Assembly: GCF_032854445.1 (NCBI RefSeq)
Contig: NC_088298.1
Coordinates: 4,772,160 to 4,836,159, forward strand
DNA length: 64,000 nt
Reading direction: 5' to 3'
DNA from: Liolophura sinensis
Lineage: Eukaryota > Mollusca > Polyplacophora > Chitonida > Chitonidae
Positions 45,611 to 57,498 of this stretch are shown here, in pieces; the stretch's first letter is position 1; each line of letters opens with the position of its first letter. The notes below the pieces were generated by a model, which saw only the letters and a list, made by a program, of their open reading frames with translations, was not told the DNA's origin and ran no database searches. Both the position numbers and the translations under genes were made by a program.

Positions 45611-46027
45611 ATTTATATCAGTGACCTTGCCTCCATTTATATTGGTGACCTTGCCTCCATTTATATCAGTGACCTTGCCTCTGTTTATATCAGTGACCTT
45701 GCCTCTGTTTATATCAGTGACCTTGCCTCTTTTTATATCAATGTGACCTTGCCTCCATTTAGATCAGTGACCTTGTCACCATTTATATCAGTGTGACCTT
45801 GCCTCCATTTATATCAGTGACCTTGCCTCCATTTATATCAGTGAACTTGCCTCCATTTATATCAGTGAACTTGCCTCCATTTATATCAGTGACCTTGCCT
45901 CCATTTTTATCAATGACCTTGCCTCTATTTATATCAGTGACCTTGCCTCTTTTTATATCAATGTGACCTTGTCTCCATTTATATCAGTGACCTTGTCACC
46001 ATTTATATCAGTTTTCTTGTCTCCATG
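45611..46027. repeat. 24-bp minisatellite, about 17 units
   Basis: Unit TTTATATCAGTGACCTTGCC + TCCA with small variants. Several units carry an added TG (ATCAGTGTGACC). In SLC4 intron 1. Confidence 0.93.
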
Positions 46028-46082
46028 TAGAAATATTCTCGTATGGCATAAATAGTCAATCAAATATACAAGCAAGGTTAGA

Positions 46083-46309
46083 GGGAAGAAACAGGACTGG
46101 TTGACATGATGTCAGTATAATGTGAATTGGTAGTGCTTTTTGTCTGGTGTCTTCGGAATGATAATTCATTGGCAGCACCTCTGCGCCAGCCTAGCTTGGA
46201 CTTAATTGCCTGGCCACAAAGAGACACAGTATATGTGCACACGTCGATAGACTCCTTGTCGTCATGTGATGTAAAAACCCAGGCATTCGTGCATACATAT
46301 ATTCACAAC
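46083..46309 (+). mobile_element. SINE-B copy
   Basis: GGTGTCTTCGGAATGATAAT, CTGGCCACAAAGAGACACAG and ACTCCTTGTCGTCATGTGAT follow the SINE-B order. The head is missing. Confidence 0.7.
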
Positions 46310-47394
46310 TTTGCAAACTCAAAACTATTAAATAATTCACCATTGCACAACAAAAGTCACTCCCAATACCCGATCTTTGTCATTATTAATATTTCCCAGG
46401 ATTTGCATTGTAATCTATGTCCTGGTATAAATGAGGAAATGATCACCATGTAGTAACACCTGCAGCACTTATAAATACCCATACTTTCGAGAGGCTATCA
46501 GTTTCATTGAGTTTCCTCTGGTATACTACAGGTATATATCACATAAAACAAGTTTTCATCTACATCTGTCTACATTGTAAAAGATTTATTCATAATAATA
46601 AAAAAAATGGATGTTGCGTTACTATGGCAACATAGACTAATGATGCACAATTTAGGTAAGTGGCGTGGAACTGTGTATTGGGTGTTGAATAAAAGATAAC
46701 CTCGATAACCCAACCTTCCTGACTGCTTGGGTATGTAAACTCATAGATATGTACTCATTTCCACTCATCACTTATATAGATTTCTCACCAGGTTGCCATG
46801 GTGGCAGTATGAAATTGCCGTAAACGGACAAGGAGGGAAAATTTTATTAATTCCTGAGGTATTGATTATGGGAGCAGCAAGCAGGGTATGAGTTGGACAT
46901 TTAATGTTTACATGTACATATATATATACACGTGTACATGTGTACATTTGCAGTTTTTGTACTTCTACTCTTTTCTACTTCCTTCTGCTTAAAAGATACG
47001 TGAAAAGATTCTATAAAAACGAAGACTGTGTATTATAAAAGCAAGAGTTGTTTTGGCAGTGATCACCTTTGACTTAACGTACTTAATTTTCTGACTGACC
47101 GCTGGATCCCAAAGATAGTTGTATTTTAAATCCATTTTTAAACCCAAAGATGAAAGCTAAAAAAAAAAATTAAAATAACCTAAGAAGAAAAAAATAAAAA
47201 AGGAGAAAAACTGAATCATATATTAAGAATATAAAGTACTTTGAAAGTCTCAGTAGACAACTCTGTATAAACTAATTCCTCGCCCCTGGGGGATCTATTT
47301 GATCTGCACCGTTGATTACCTATACAGGTGTAAAGCATGTGTGGCTTAGACAGGTGTTGTCAGACTTGACGGGCTGTCAGACCTCACTCATCGC
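46310..47394. other. intron sequence, no feature recognised
   Basis: A-rich tracts at 46593 and 47160-47215. No exon recognised. Confidence 0.4.
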
Positions 47395-48940
47395 CAGAAC
47401 AATCACGAGTCAGCTAGAGCTCTGTTAATAAAGGCCAAAACAATCACAAGTTGGCTAGAGCTCTGTAACGTCAGAACAATCATGAGTTGGCTAGAGCTCT
47501 GTAACGCCAAAACATTCACGAGTCAGCTAGAGCTCTGTAACACAAGAACATTCATGAGTCGGCTAGAGCTCTGTAACACCAGAACAATCACGAGTTGGCT
47601 AGAGCTCTGTAACACCAGAACAATCACGAGTCATCTAGAGCCCTGTAATGCCAGAACAGTCACAAGTCTGCTAGAGCCCTGTAATGTCAGAACAATCACA
47701 AGTCGGCTAGAGCTCTGTAATGCCAGAACATTCACGAGTCAGCTAGAGCTCTGTAACATAAGAACAATCATGAGTCCGCTAGAGCTCTGTAATGGTAGAA
47801 CAATCATTAGTCAGCTAGAGCTCTGAAACACAAGAACAATCATGAGTTGGCTAGAGCTCTGTAATGCCAGAATCACAATTCTGCTAGAGCTCTGTAATGC
47901 CAGAACAATCATGAGTCGTCTAGAGCCCTGTAACGCCAGAACAATCACGAGTCGGCTAGAGCCCTGTAATGGTAGAACAATCATGAGTCTGCTAGAGCTT
48001 TGTAACGCCAGAACAATCACGCGTCGGCTAGAGCTGTGTAACGCCAGAACAATCATGAGTCTGCTAGAGCTCTGTAATGGTAGAACAATCACGAGTTGGC
48101 TAGGGCTCTGTAATGCCAGAACAATCACGAGTCATCTAGAGCCCTGTAATGCCAGAACAATCACGAGTCATCTAGAGCCCTGTAATGCCAGAACAATCAC
48201 GAGTCGTCTAGAGCTCTGTAATGTCAGAACAGTCACAAGTCTGCTAGAGCTCTGTAATGTCAGAACAATCACAAGTCGGCTAGAGCTCTGTAATGCCAGA
48301 ACATTCACGAGTCAGCTAGAGCTCTGTAACATAAGAACAATCATGAGTCCGCTAGAGCTCTGTAATGGTAGAACAATCATTAGTCAGCTAGAGCTCTGAA
48401 ACACAAGAACAATCATGAGTTGGCTAGAGCTCTGTAATGCCAGAATCACAATTCTGCTAGAGCTCTGTAATGCCAGAACAATCACGAGTCGGCTAGAGCC
48501 CTGTAACGCCAGAACAATCATGAGTCGTCTAGAGCCCTGTAACGCCAGAACAATCACGAGTCGGCTAGAGCCCTGTAATGGTAGAACAATCATGAGTCTG
48601 CTAGAGCTTTGTAACGCCAGAACAATCACGCGTCGGCTAGAGCTGTGTAACGCCAGAACAATCATGAGTCTGCTAGAGCTCTGTAATGGTAGAACAATCA
48701 CGAGTTGGCTAGAGCTCTGTAACACCAGAAAGTCACGAGTCTGCTAGAGCTTTGTAACACCAGAACAGTCACGAGTTAGCTAGAGCTGTGTAATGCCAGA
48801 ACATTCACGAGTCATCTAGAGCTCCAGCACCAGAACAATCATGAGTCTGCAAGAGCTGTGTAATGCCAGAACAATCATGAGTCTGCTAGAGCTCTGTAAT
48901 GGTAGAACAATCACGAGTCGGCTACAGCTGTGTAATTTCT
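47395..48940. repeat. 36-bp satellite array, about 43 units, with 573-bp duplication
   Basis: Unit GTCGGCTAGAGCTCTGTAAC + GCCAGAACAATCACGA. The unit is a multiple of three without stops in one frame on each strand, so frames up to 185 codons arise on both strands; these are repeat artefacts. A run of variant units from about 47698 recurs from 48271 with the same order (offset 573 bp), a higher-order duplication. In SLC4 intron 1. Confidence 0.96.
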
Positions 48941-49840
48941 GGTGTACACTGCTTCTTATTTTTGTTGTCTGACTGGCTCATTATGCAGAGAGCTCCATGA
49001 TAATGGTAATAATAATAATATTTTATTTTCTGAGGGATATGAGGTAGTTACAAAACCCCTCATGCATACACACATTCACACAAAAAGTTAATTACATGTA
49101 TGTATATACAATATATATATATAAAATACAGATGAAACTGAGATATGATCACCGACTATATGCAGTGTAGTGCATCACAGGAAGTTCTACACTTAATCAA
49201 CAGGGGCATAAATTTTGACATAATAAACATTTCAATTTTGTTTTTTTGTTTGTTTTTGAAAACATTGACATTCTGTTCTTGTCCGGCTAATCGACCCCCG
49301 ATCTGTAATAGGAGTAAGGTTTTGAACTTGAGTCCAATCGTAGATACAGATAATAATGTAATATGGATTGATTGAGAGTACTTACTTAAAGCCATGCTCA
49401 AGCATTTATTATATATGACAATATATGACAGAGGAAACTAGCCAGTGCACAGGATATAAACCATCAGCTTCAGGCAATTTACTGAGCCTAAGTGATATTT
49501 TAGGCTTTTAAGAGCTTTTAAGTACGTGAATAAAAAACATATGTAAAGCAAACTCTTTTTAACCAGGTAAATAATCATATTTTCATTTAAATAGTTTGTT
49601 AGTTTTAATGCAACTTGGTTTAGTTCGGGTGCCCAACAGTTCAGGAACCCAAATGTTTTCTGAAACTAAAACATCTACAGGTATTGCCTTGACCTGACAG
49701 AAAAGGGAACTTCCTTGTTGATGTTAAGGGAAATGTCATGAATGGGTTTATTTCCCAAAGTCAAAATCATAATCTGCTTTCTGAACAACTACAGCATATG
49801 CCACGTGCTTTCAGTGGACAGCGGCAGATGCAAAACACAC
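48941..49840. other. intron sequence, no exon recognised
   Basis: (ATA)n near 49006-49024 and (TA)n near 49110. The rest is unrecognised. Confidence 0.4.
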
Positions 49841-49874
49841 CCTGATTGGCCGATACTCAGTGGTATCGGCCAAT
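49802..49874. promoter_or_regulatory. E-box and CCAAT palindrome
   Basis: CACGTG at 49802-49807, then ATTGGCCGATAC (49845-49856) and its exact reverse complement GTATCGGCCAAT (49863-49874) around a 6-nt loop. Each arm carries a CCAAT box in opposite orientation. It may be an internal promoter or enhancer, or simply a hairpin. Confidence 0.4.
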
Positions 49875-50044
49875 GGAGGGGTTCAAGCTGTCCAGCAATG
49901 AAATCCTAGTTCTGTACATTGGAATACTTCATCACAGCGAAATGGTTACAGACCTTGCCATTATTCTCAACTGAATCTAAATGGTTAAACATGAATTTGA
50001 TATGCGAGAATTCACCAGAATCCAGTCCAAATGTACTAAATGTA

Positions 50045-50383
50045 CCACAAGGTTGTGGGTCACTTCGGAGTCAGCAGACCTCTGGATCAAACCCGTGTCC
50101 GGCCATACCAAAGACTTGAAAAATGGTACTTGTAGCTGCCTTGCCTGGCGCTCAGTACTGAGAGGCAAGGAAATAGGACCAGTAATGTGACAGGGTGGGG
50201 TGTCATGTATGGTGTCTTCGGCATGATACTTCAGTGGCGGCAGCACTTTGGCAGCCTGGACTGGCCGTGCCACAAGAAGACACAGTAAATGTACACACAT
50301 CTAATGACTCCTTCTCATCATATTACCGCAGAATTGTTAACTATGATGTTAAATGCCAAGCATTCATTCGTTCATTTAATGCA
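50045..50383 (+). mobile_element. SINE-B, near full length
   Basis: GATCAAACCCGTGTCCGGCC (B-box-like head), CATACCAAAGACTTGAAAAA, TGCCACAAGAAGACACAGTA and GAATTGTTAACTATGATGTT, then CATTCATTCGTTCAT. Confidence 0.78.
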
Positions 50384-50429
50384 TGTACAAGAAAACAGAT
50401 TTCGTGGATTCCATGTTAATAACTTATAT

Positions 50430-50558
50430 GGAATGGCCTCTCCCTGCCACAAGAATTAAGACACAGTATAGGTACACACACTTAATAACTCCTTGTCATC
50501 ATATCAGTGAAAAATTGTTAAGGATAACATAAAACCCTCAGCCTACATGCATATATTC
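50430..50558 (+). mobile_element. SINE-B 3' half
   Basis: CCCTGCCACAAGAATTAAGA, ACTCCTTGTCATCATATCAG and GAAAAATTGTTAAGGATAAC. It lies 47 bp after the previous copy. Confidence 0.72.
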
Positions 50559-51065
50559 CTGAGCTGGGACACATGAGGCATTGGTTCAGTCATGGCCATG
50601 AACAGGGGATTTGTACACTCCCCAGGCCTCCATATTCATGGGGTCTTCATTACAATAAAGAATCAGTGGCCTTTTGCCCATCCAAAGGTCACTGGTTTTT
50701 ATCTCATTCACTTTGGATTCCTCCGCCAGTAAAACCTTGACACAAGCAGAAAAGTGTGAAATTATTCAGTATGGAATTTATCAATCTGCTATCAAATAAA
50801 AAATTAAAAGTGTATGTATAAAAAGTCCAAAATAACCTGTGCCTCGAATTCTTAAAGGGTAACAGAGAACTGTGTAAACACAGAAATGCCTTAATTTAAA
50901 TGGCTTTTTTTTTTTTTCGTGAAGTGGGTTTTTGGAGACCCCCCACATTTCGATATGTTCATTTCATAAAACCTCTTTCCATTTTTTTAGGCTGCTCAGC
51001 TGTTGGACTTCATGTAAGTTCGCACCAAACTAGTTTCTCACGATTTTTTTTTTGTTCTGTTTCAG

Positions 51066-51194
51066 ACCACCGCTCACAGGACACCGTTTACATTGGTGTC
51101 CACTTCCCACGGCCTCGCGACCGGCGACATCGTCGCCACAAGAAACACCACAGTCGCCACGCGCCATCTGAAGCCAATGATCTGACCAAACCTC
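51066..51194 (+). CDS. SLC4-family bicarbonate transporter, second coding exon (His/Arg-rich segment)
   Basis: Acceptor TTTTGTTCTGTTTCAG at 51065 and donor CCTC/GTATGT at 51194 bound 129 nt (2 + 42 codons + 1). It encodes HRSQDTVYIGVHFPRPRDRR followed by HRRHKKHHSRH and an acidic/polar tail. HR-(S/T)-x-YVGVH-P followed by a basic His/Arg run is a hallmark of the cytosolic N-terminus of Na+-coupled SLC4 transporters (NBCe1-B, NBCn, NDCBE types). In vertebrates this region precedes the conserved RVQFILG and WKETARW blocks, which are not in this window. The phase fits exon 45257-45344 exactly. Which SLC4 subtype it is cannot be decided here. Confidence 0.82.
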
Positions 51195-51499
51195 GTATGT
51201 ACCAACATGCATGTATGAACCACAAGCTTTTCTGCTTGCTTTTTTTCCTTTCATTTTATTTTTAGTTTAGTTTATTAATTATATTTGATTTTAATAATAA
51301 TAATAATACCTTGCAAGTCTGTGCCCTCCCTGTATTTTAATATTTCTTAGTGGATTGTATAATGGTTTATGCGCAGGGCTGTGAGCTTGTCTTGTGAAGG
51401 GAGTCGGTGTGATGGGGAGGAAACAGTGTAGCTGAATTGAAAAGTTGTATGTCGAGTATGGTGCTAATTGTATTTTTTCAACTTTTTTGCATGTTTAGA

Positions 51500-51660
51500 A
51501 GAAGCTTATTCAATAGTATTCCGAGGACATTATTCTGTGCAAACTGGAAAAATTAAACTTTGTGAAGCCCTGAAGTTGGCCTAGTTTTGTCTTCAGAATC
51601 AAATTATAAATGTGCACAAATCTTAATGAAAGTAACTCTTTTTATATATGAACAGATTGA
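51500..51660 (+). repeat. Dispersed repeat family R2
   Basis: GGACATTATTCTGTGCAAAC and TTGTGAAGCCCTGAAGTTGG match the copy at 22960-23095. In SLC4 intron 2. Confidence 0.65.
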
Positions 51661-52523
51661 GAAATTAGGAGATGTGTAGTTCTTTATAAGGAGAACAGTC
51701 TGCTAGCTCAGTAGCCCCGTTTGACAAGTAGATGTCGAGCTTTATTCTAAAATAGTTATTGAAATTCTAAATTCTAATTCCTAAATGCAGAATGTTCATC
51801 AAATTGATAAAATTTTGACCACTGATCCAGTGATATGTTACTGCATTTTCGATGTAGTTCTATGATATGGCACTTCATGTTATTGCTTCAATTTAAAGAA
51901 ATTTAAAATTTTGAACTTTATGGATGACCCCATAAGACCATAAAAGGAAGCTACTTGTTATCTTTGCTATAACCTGATTTGTTTTCCTCATAAATGAGAA
52001 TCTTGTGGCATGTTGGGTGGTCAAAAACCAAAGAGATAGGGACATCTCTGATTTCTACTGATAAAATCTTCAACTTGGATCTGGCCTATTATGTGTGTAC
52101 ACGGAGCTGTTGCATAACAAACCCTATGGTTTAAGTAGCCACCTGTTTTTTTGTTTTTTGTAATTGTGTACACATACCTGGCTGTTATGGCAATCACAGC
52201 AGGGGTATGTGTACAACATACCACAGCTTTTACATTAAAATCAGCTATACAAGAACTTGTTAATCATCGTACTGTTTGTAAGGTGTCATCAGACCAAAAT
52301 ATATTTATGACAAAAGAACAACACAGATCAAGCAAATGTACATGTACTACATTGATGTGTTACTCAAATCTACGCAGAAGTGACATTCCACAAGCCTTAA
52401 TTTGCCTTCATGTGTAGAAGTGCAAGGTTAGAACTAAATTTTTAATTAAAACAGGTACCATAGAGTAAATATGTACTGCTAGCCTGGCCAATCCCGAATG
52501 CTTTTCCCACTCCCTCACTCTAT
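51661..52523. other. intron sequence, no exon recognised
   Basis: Open frames on both strands at 52021-52417 overlap and lack features. Confidence 0.4.
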
Positions 52524-53262
52524 CCATTAATTATGTCCAATTCCCATGCCATCTCTAATCGGTTATCCCCATGTTCAGATCCCATGCCACCTCTAATCCA
52601 TTATGCCCATGCCCATTGCCCATGCCATGCCATCTCTAATCCATTGTCCCCAATGCCCATGCCATCTCTAATCCATTGTCCCTATGCCCAATGCCCATGC
52701 CATCTCTAATCCATTGTCCCCATGCCCAATGCCCATGCCTTCTCTAATCCATTATCGCCATGCCCAATGCCCATGCCATCTCTAATGCATTATCCCCATG
52801 GCCAATGCACATGCCATCTCTAATCCATTATCCCCATGGCCAGTGCCCATGCCATCTCTAATCCATGCCCAATGCCCATGCCATCTCTAATCCATGCCCA
52901 ATGCCCATGCCATCTCTAAACCATTATTCCCCTGCCCATGCCATCTCTAATCCATTATCTCCATGCCCAATGCCCATGCCATCTCTAATCCATTATCCCC
53001 ATGCCCAATGCCCATGCCATCTCTAATCCATTATCCCCATTCCCAATGCCCATGCCATCTCTAATCCATTATCCCCATGCCCAATGCCCATGCCATCTCT
53101 AATCCATTATCCCAATGCCCATGTCACCTCTAATCCATTATCCCCATGCCCAATGCCCATGCCATCTCTAATCCATTATCCCCATGCCCAGTGCCCATGC
53201 CATCTCTAATCCATTATCCCCATGCCCAGTGCCCATGCCACCTCTAACCCATTATCCCCTTG
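52524..53262. repeat. 38-bp minisatellite, about 19 units
   Basis: Unit CCATGCCATCTCTAATCCAT + TATCCCCATGCCCAATGC. C-rich on the plus strand. A decayed pyrimidine-rich extension reaches about 53495. In SLC4 intron 2. Confidence 0.94.
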
Positions 53263-53514
53263 TCCAGTCCCTGCTTTACCCTGAATGCCCACTTAATGCT
53301 TAATCTCACTCCCATACCTTACTCCGTCCCAAATTCCACTCCATCTCTAATCCCCTGTCCAATCTCCACTTTATCTTTAATCCCTATATGTATGTCCAAC
53401 CCAGTTTCCATCCCTTACCACCATGCTGAATCCACACATCACCATTCCTAATCCCCCTTCGTAATCCCACTTATCCCATTTCCAATCCAAATCCCAATGT
53501 TGGCTGGATTGGAC

Positions 53515-53640
53515 AGTTTCAGGGCTTCACATGAAGTATAATTTTATCAGCCAACACAGAATAATGCCTTCAGAATATGCTTGAGTAAACACCTTGCAAA
53601 CATGTGAAATGGTTAAGGAACAACAGTACAGCGTTTAAAC
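53515..53640 (-). repeat. Dispersed repeat family R2
   Basis: The complement of TTTCAGGGCTTCACATGAAG and CACAGAATAATGCCTTCAGA. It is close to 34050-34165, including the CTTGCAAACATG segment. Confidence 0.65.
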
Positions 53641-56196
53641 AGTGTTTAATTTTTGTGGAGGGAAGTGTTGCTTTGTGATACAAATTTTTCTGATTTGATG
53701 GACTATATTTTCCTGTGTTAAACGAATTCTGTGCGAGTAGAGAAATGGACACGTAATGTAGGTGTTAGGGAATGAAAAAATAAGAAAATACAAGCTCCCG
53801 TTTTCCAGAAGGTGTACTTATAAACAGGGTGAAGAGACATGTATATGTGTGTGGATGAAAATGGCATTTTGCTCGCCGCGCACAGCTGATTGTCGCCTTC
53901 CTTACCACAAAGAGGTTACAGGCTCAAATCCAGCTCACTATTTCCACTGTAGGACTATTTTTACCTCTAATGACTAAAGAGGTTAAGATCGAAATTCTTC
54001 CGTTCTGTCATGCATTCTTGCATGAAGTTTGATGGATTACTGCCACCAATAAGTCACTTTCACATTTCAGATGGTCGCCATTTTTTAAAAGGAAATGTGT
54101 CTCGCAGTGCATCGGAGCTCTGGGTGCTGATTTTCACTTGACAGCCTATGCATTAACCTAGTGATGGCATGCTTACTACATTAAATATCTGTTTCATTGA
54201 AATTCTGCATTGTAAATCGTGTCCCCATTCGCAGTAACTTTATGGTAAAGACTATGGAGAAACTGAAAATGCCAAGTAGAAAGTTTTACTTTGAAATGTT
54301 GGCCATGAAAAGCATGTGCAGCCTCAAAATTTAAAGGCCACTGTTTGCGACTAGGTGCATATATGACCACGGCTGTGCTGTTGTGGCAAGTGTAGTGGCT
54401 TGAAATGCGATGGTGACCTCTAAGATGCGTTTGAAAGGAGCTTTTGATGGAGATTTAATGCCGCTATCAGGGCTTTGGAATGTAACACCCACAAATTTGT
54501 ACGTGAGCTTAGTCCAGCTGATCAGGTTTTTGTCAGCTGTGTTATGATTGTGTTTGTGGAGAAAGTTTTCCTTCTTCAAAACATGTTTAGTTTGCTACAT
54601 TTTACACTAACTACTGTATTTTTTTCTGGTTTCATTCATTTGCTTGTTTCACACAAATTTACATTCTTACATGTAGATCTACACAAAAACTAGGTTACAT
54701 GCTAACAGATTTCAGAGTGGTATAAGACTAAAAAAGGAAATAAAATGATTTTGATAGATGGTAAAATTTAAGACATGACAAAAATGTTTCATTTTAACAT
54801 TCCTTCCCCATAACCGGAAATAAAAGGATTTTGATAAATGGCAAAATTTAAGACATGGCAAAAATGTTTTCTTTTAATATTCTTTCTCCATGATAGTAGG
54901 TGTAAATGACCTATTTTTTGGCCATGAATTACATTTCTCTTCTAAGAATACAAATTGTCTTAAAAAAGTAGTCTGTTTGGAATGCGAAATGTAGAATAAT
55001 ATCCTACATAAAAAAAAGTAAGTTTCGTTAATCATTTGCCTATAAAGCTGGTAAATATTCTAATGCCTTGTCCCTTCTTCAAATTCATATTACGCATTGT
55101 GGAAGTTTGGTACGGCCAGTAGAGTTTAATAAACAAGCATTAACAGTCTGAGCGGGCTGTAATTTGTCAATATTTAATTCAGTGACCAGTGACTGTACCC
55201 AGTTTTTTGTAGCAAACACACAATGGTCTAAAAATACCGCTTCTGCTGGATGTTGATCAGCTTTTCATCTATTTAAATGATTTATTTAAATGATTTACCA
55301 GCTATTTTTGGAGATGAGGACCGGTAAATTTCAAACATGCCAAGCACACTAGTTATATTGAGCTATTGGCATTTTGATGACACTTAATTTCAGCCCCTGA
55401 TTCAGTATGTGAAGAAAGTAAACATAAATTCTTTCTGTGACTGAGGTGTTAAAAAAGCGGAATAAATTCTCAGTGACTGAAAGTATATGTATGGGATGTC
55501 ATAAACACAGATAGAGCAAGCTGTTGATTGGCCGTTGACATTTACAATATCACGGGACGGACTTTGAGGAGTAAATTATTCATGATGTACATGACTTACT
55601 TGTGTGATTGTCCCACATCTTCAAAGATCCAACTCTCGCTGTAAATTGACATCGGATTGTCAGTTAATTATAAATAATAAGCCCAAAGAGACATTGATTG
55701 GTTTCTTCTGGCGGTATGTATAAATTTCTTTCCTTTTGTTTTTCTGTCCAGCCCATAGCTGCTCTGCTATAAAAGTTCTTCATTTTGTGGTCAAATCCTT
55801 CCATCATGTTTTATAATGGCTGTACTTGCATGCATGCGTCATTTAGGCTTAATGATTGCCGTTCAAACATTTTGATTTTGAATCGCAGTTTGGCTGTTAT
55901 AGGTTTTTCTTGTAAAAGAAACAAATTAGCAACTCTACAGTGTGGTATAAGTCTCTTTACAGACAGGCATTGTTAGCAAAATCTGTTCATATTTTTCAAA
56001 AATAAGATTAATGATTTCAGCATTTTTCATAGCTTAGAGAACAGATGTTTTGAGGTTTTCACCAGAAGTATAGGTTAAATGTTAAATGCTCAGAAGATTT
56101 TACGACTGAATAATAGTTTTCGTTGTCAAAGCTCTGGCTTAATGTACATATTTTATTGGTTGCATATTGATTTAATGCTGCACACTGACCTACATG
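53641..56196. other. intron sequence with short repeats
   Basis: 54735-54890 is an 83-bp segment repeated twice (AATTTAAGACATGACAAAAA and AATTTAAGACATGGCAAAAA). 54895-55035 is a worn R1 copy. No exon recognised. Confidence 0.45.
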
Positions 56197-56391
56197 TAGG
56201 AACCTCTCACCTTGAGTTCAAGTCCAGCTCATTGCTGGGTTCATCTCCAGCCGTAGTTGGTAAGGTCTGTCAGCAACCGGCAAGATGGTCATGGGTTACC
56301 CCTGATTTCCTCCCACCATAATGCTTGCCGCCGTAGTACAAGTGAAATATTCTTCAGTATGGCATTAAACACCAATGAAATAATTAAATGG
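56197..56391 (+). mobile_element. SINE-A, 5'-truncated
   Basis: GGAACCTCTCACCTTGAGTT (shortened before the B box), CCCACCATAATGCTTGCCGC and AGTGAAATATTCTTCAGTAT, then AATAATTAAAT. Confidence 0.82.
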
Positions 56392-57474
56392 ATTTAATAC
56401 TTCTGATTTTTTTTTTTTGATGAATCATACTGTATTTCCTTTGATCGCCACGATATGGTTGCATTATTGCTCAAGTAGTGTTAAGCCATAATTATTTGTC
56501 TTCATTTTATTGCCTTTTATGGTCAAAGCTTACATGTGTATGCTATGTACGCATTTCATTACTCCAGCATTTTTGCATGGCAAATTACTGATAAGAGGTA
56601 ATTTTTGTTGACCTAGCTTGTCCGTGAATTCTCTCGGCATTTGTAGGGAGTTGCCAAATCAATGTGCTGCTCTTTAATCTTACTTTTAGTTTGGAGGTAT
56701 TGAATCTTTATTGGAATTGACTGCCACAGGCATGCTTTATAACCCTTTAGAATGAGAATTGCTTAGTGGTGGGCTTTTTGTTCAGTTGATTAACCTTTGC
56801 TTTTTAGTATTATTCTCTGGAAATGCCAGTTTTTAGCTTTGGAGAATGGCAAAGGCCCCAAATCTTCGTTTTCATCCCCTTCTATTTTAAGCAATGTATG
56901 TTTCAAGGAATTGGTTAGGCAACACCAATTTTATTGCGTGTTTTATTGATTCTAAAAATTCAAATGGAATAAAAATAAAATGAAAAATCCACCTTTTTAG
57001 TTTGTCTAATCTCCTGTTTTTCTAGGCTTTCCAACTATGGATTTTCCTTCAACAGAAAAAATTGCCTGGATAATCAACTTTTTCCACAAATTAGATAATA
57101 TTCCAAATTTTATTTTCATACCCTCCACCAACATTGTAAAAAAGATTTATTCAGCTCATAAAACAACAATTAAAATTGGTGTGGCCTTATCTTATTTATG
57201 AAGTGTGTCCTCCGATTTTGGGGGCCACTGGTGTTTTGTAACTTTGTAACTTTGTTACTTTCCACATGATTATATGTAATCAGTCCAGATGTAAATGTAT
57301 GTGTTCATTATTTCTCCTTGATTAGTCTCCTTGATGAGAGAAACATGATTCTCAAGGTTCTCGTGTTTGCTCGATCTATATCTGTTATAGTCTACAGATG
57401 ATTTGTCACCTCTTTGCGGGATGTTATGTCACATTGTCACACCTTGTGATGTTTTTTTTTTTTCCCTCTTCAAG
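56392..57474. other. intron sequence, no exon recognised
   Basis: AT-rich. The last 25 bases are the T/C-rich tract before the next exon. Confidence 0.4.
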
Positions 57475-57498
57475 CCGAAGATGAACTTAGTCGTTCAG
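57475..57498 (+). CDS. Putative SLC4 24-nt microexon
   Basis: A long polypyrimidine tract ending TTTCCCTCTTCAAG and a donor TTCAG/GTAACT bound 24 nt. Entered in the phase left by exon 51066-51194 it reads P-EDELSRS plus one base, open and phase-preserving (2 + 21 + 1). The acidic/Ser content fits the variable linker that follows the His/Arg run in SLC4 proteins, a place known for alternative splicing. It could be chance. Confidence 0.5.

Noticed and set aside
47482-48747. Long open frames (110-185 codons) on both strands
   Set aside because: They come from a 36-bp tandem unit that is a multiple of three and lacks stops; both strands are open at once and the peptides just repeat.
50900-51265. 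One 121-codon frame as the SLC4 coding unit
   Set aside because: Only 51066-51194 is bounded by good splice sites and matches SLC4; the rest of the open frame is intron.
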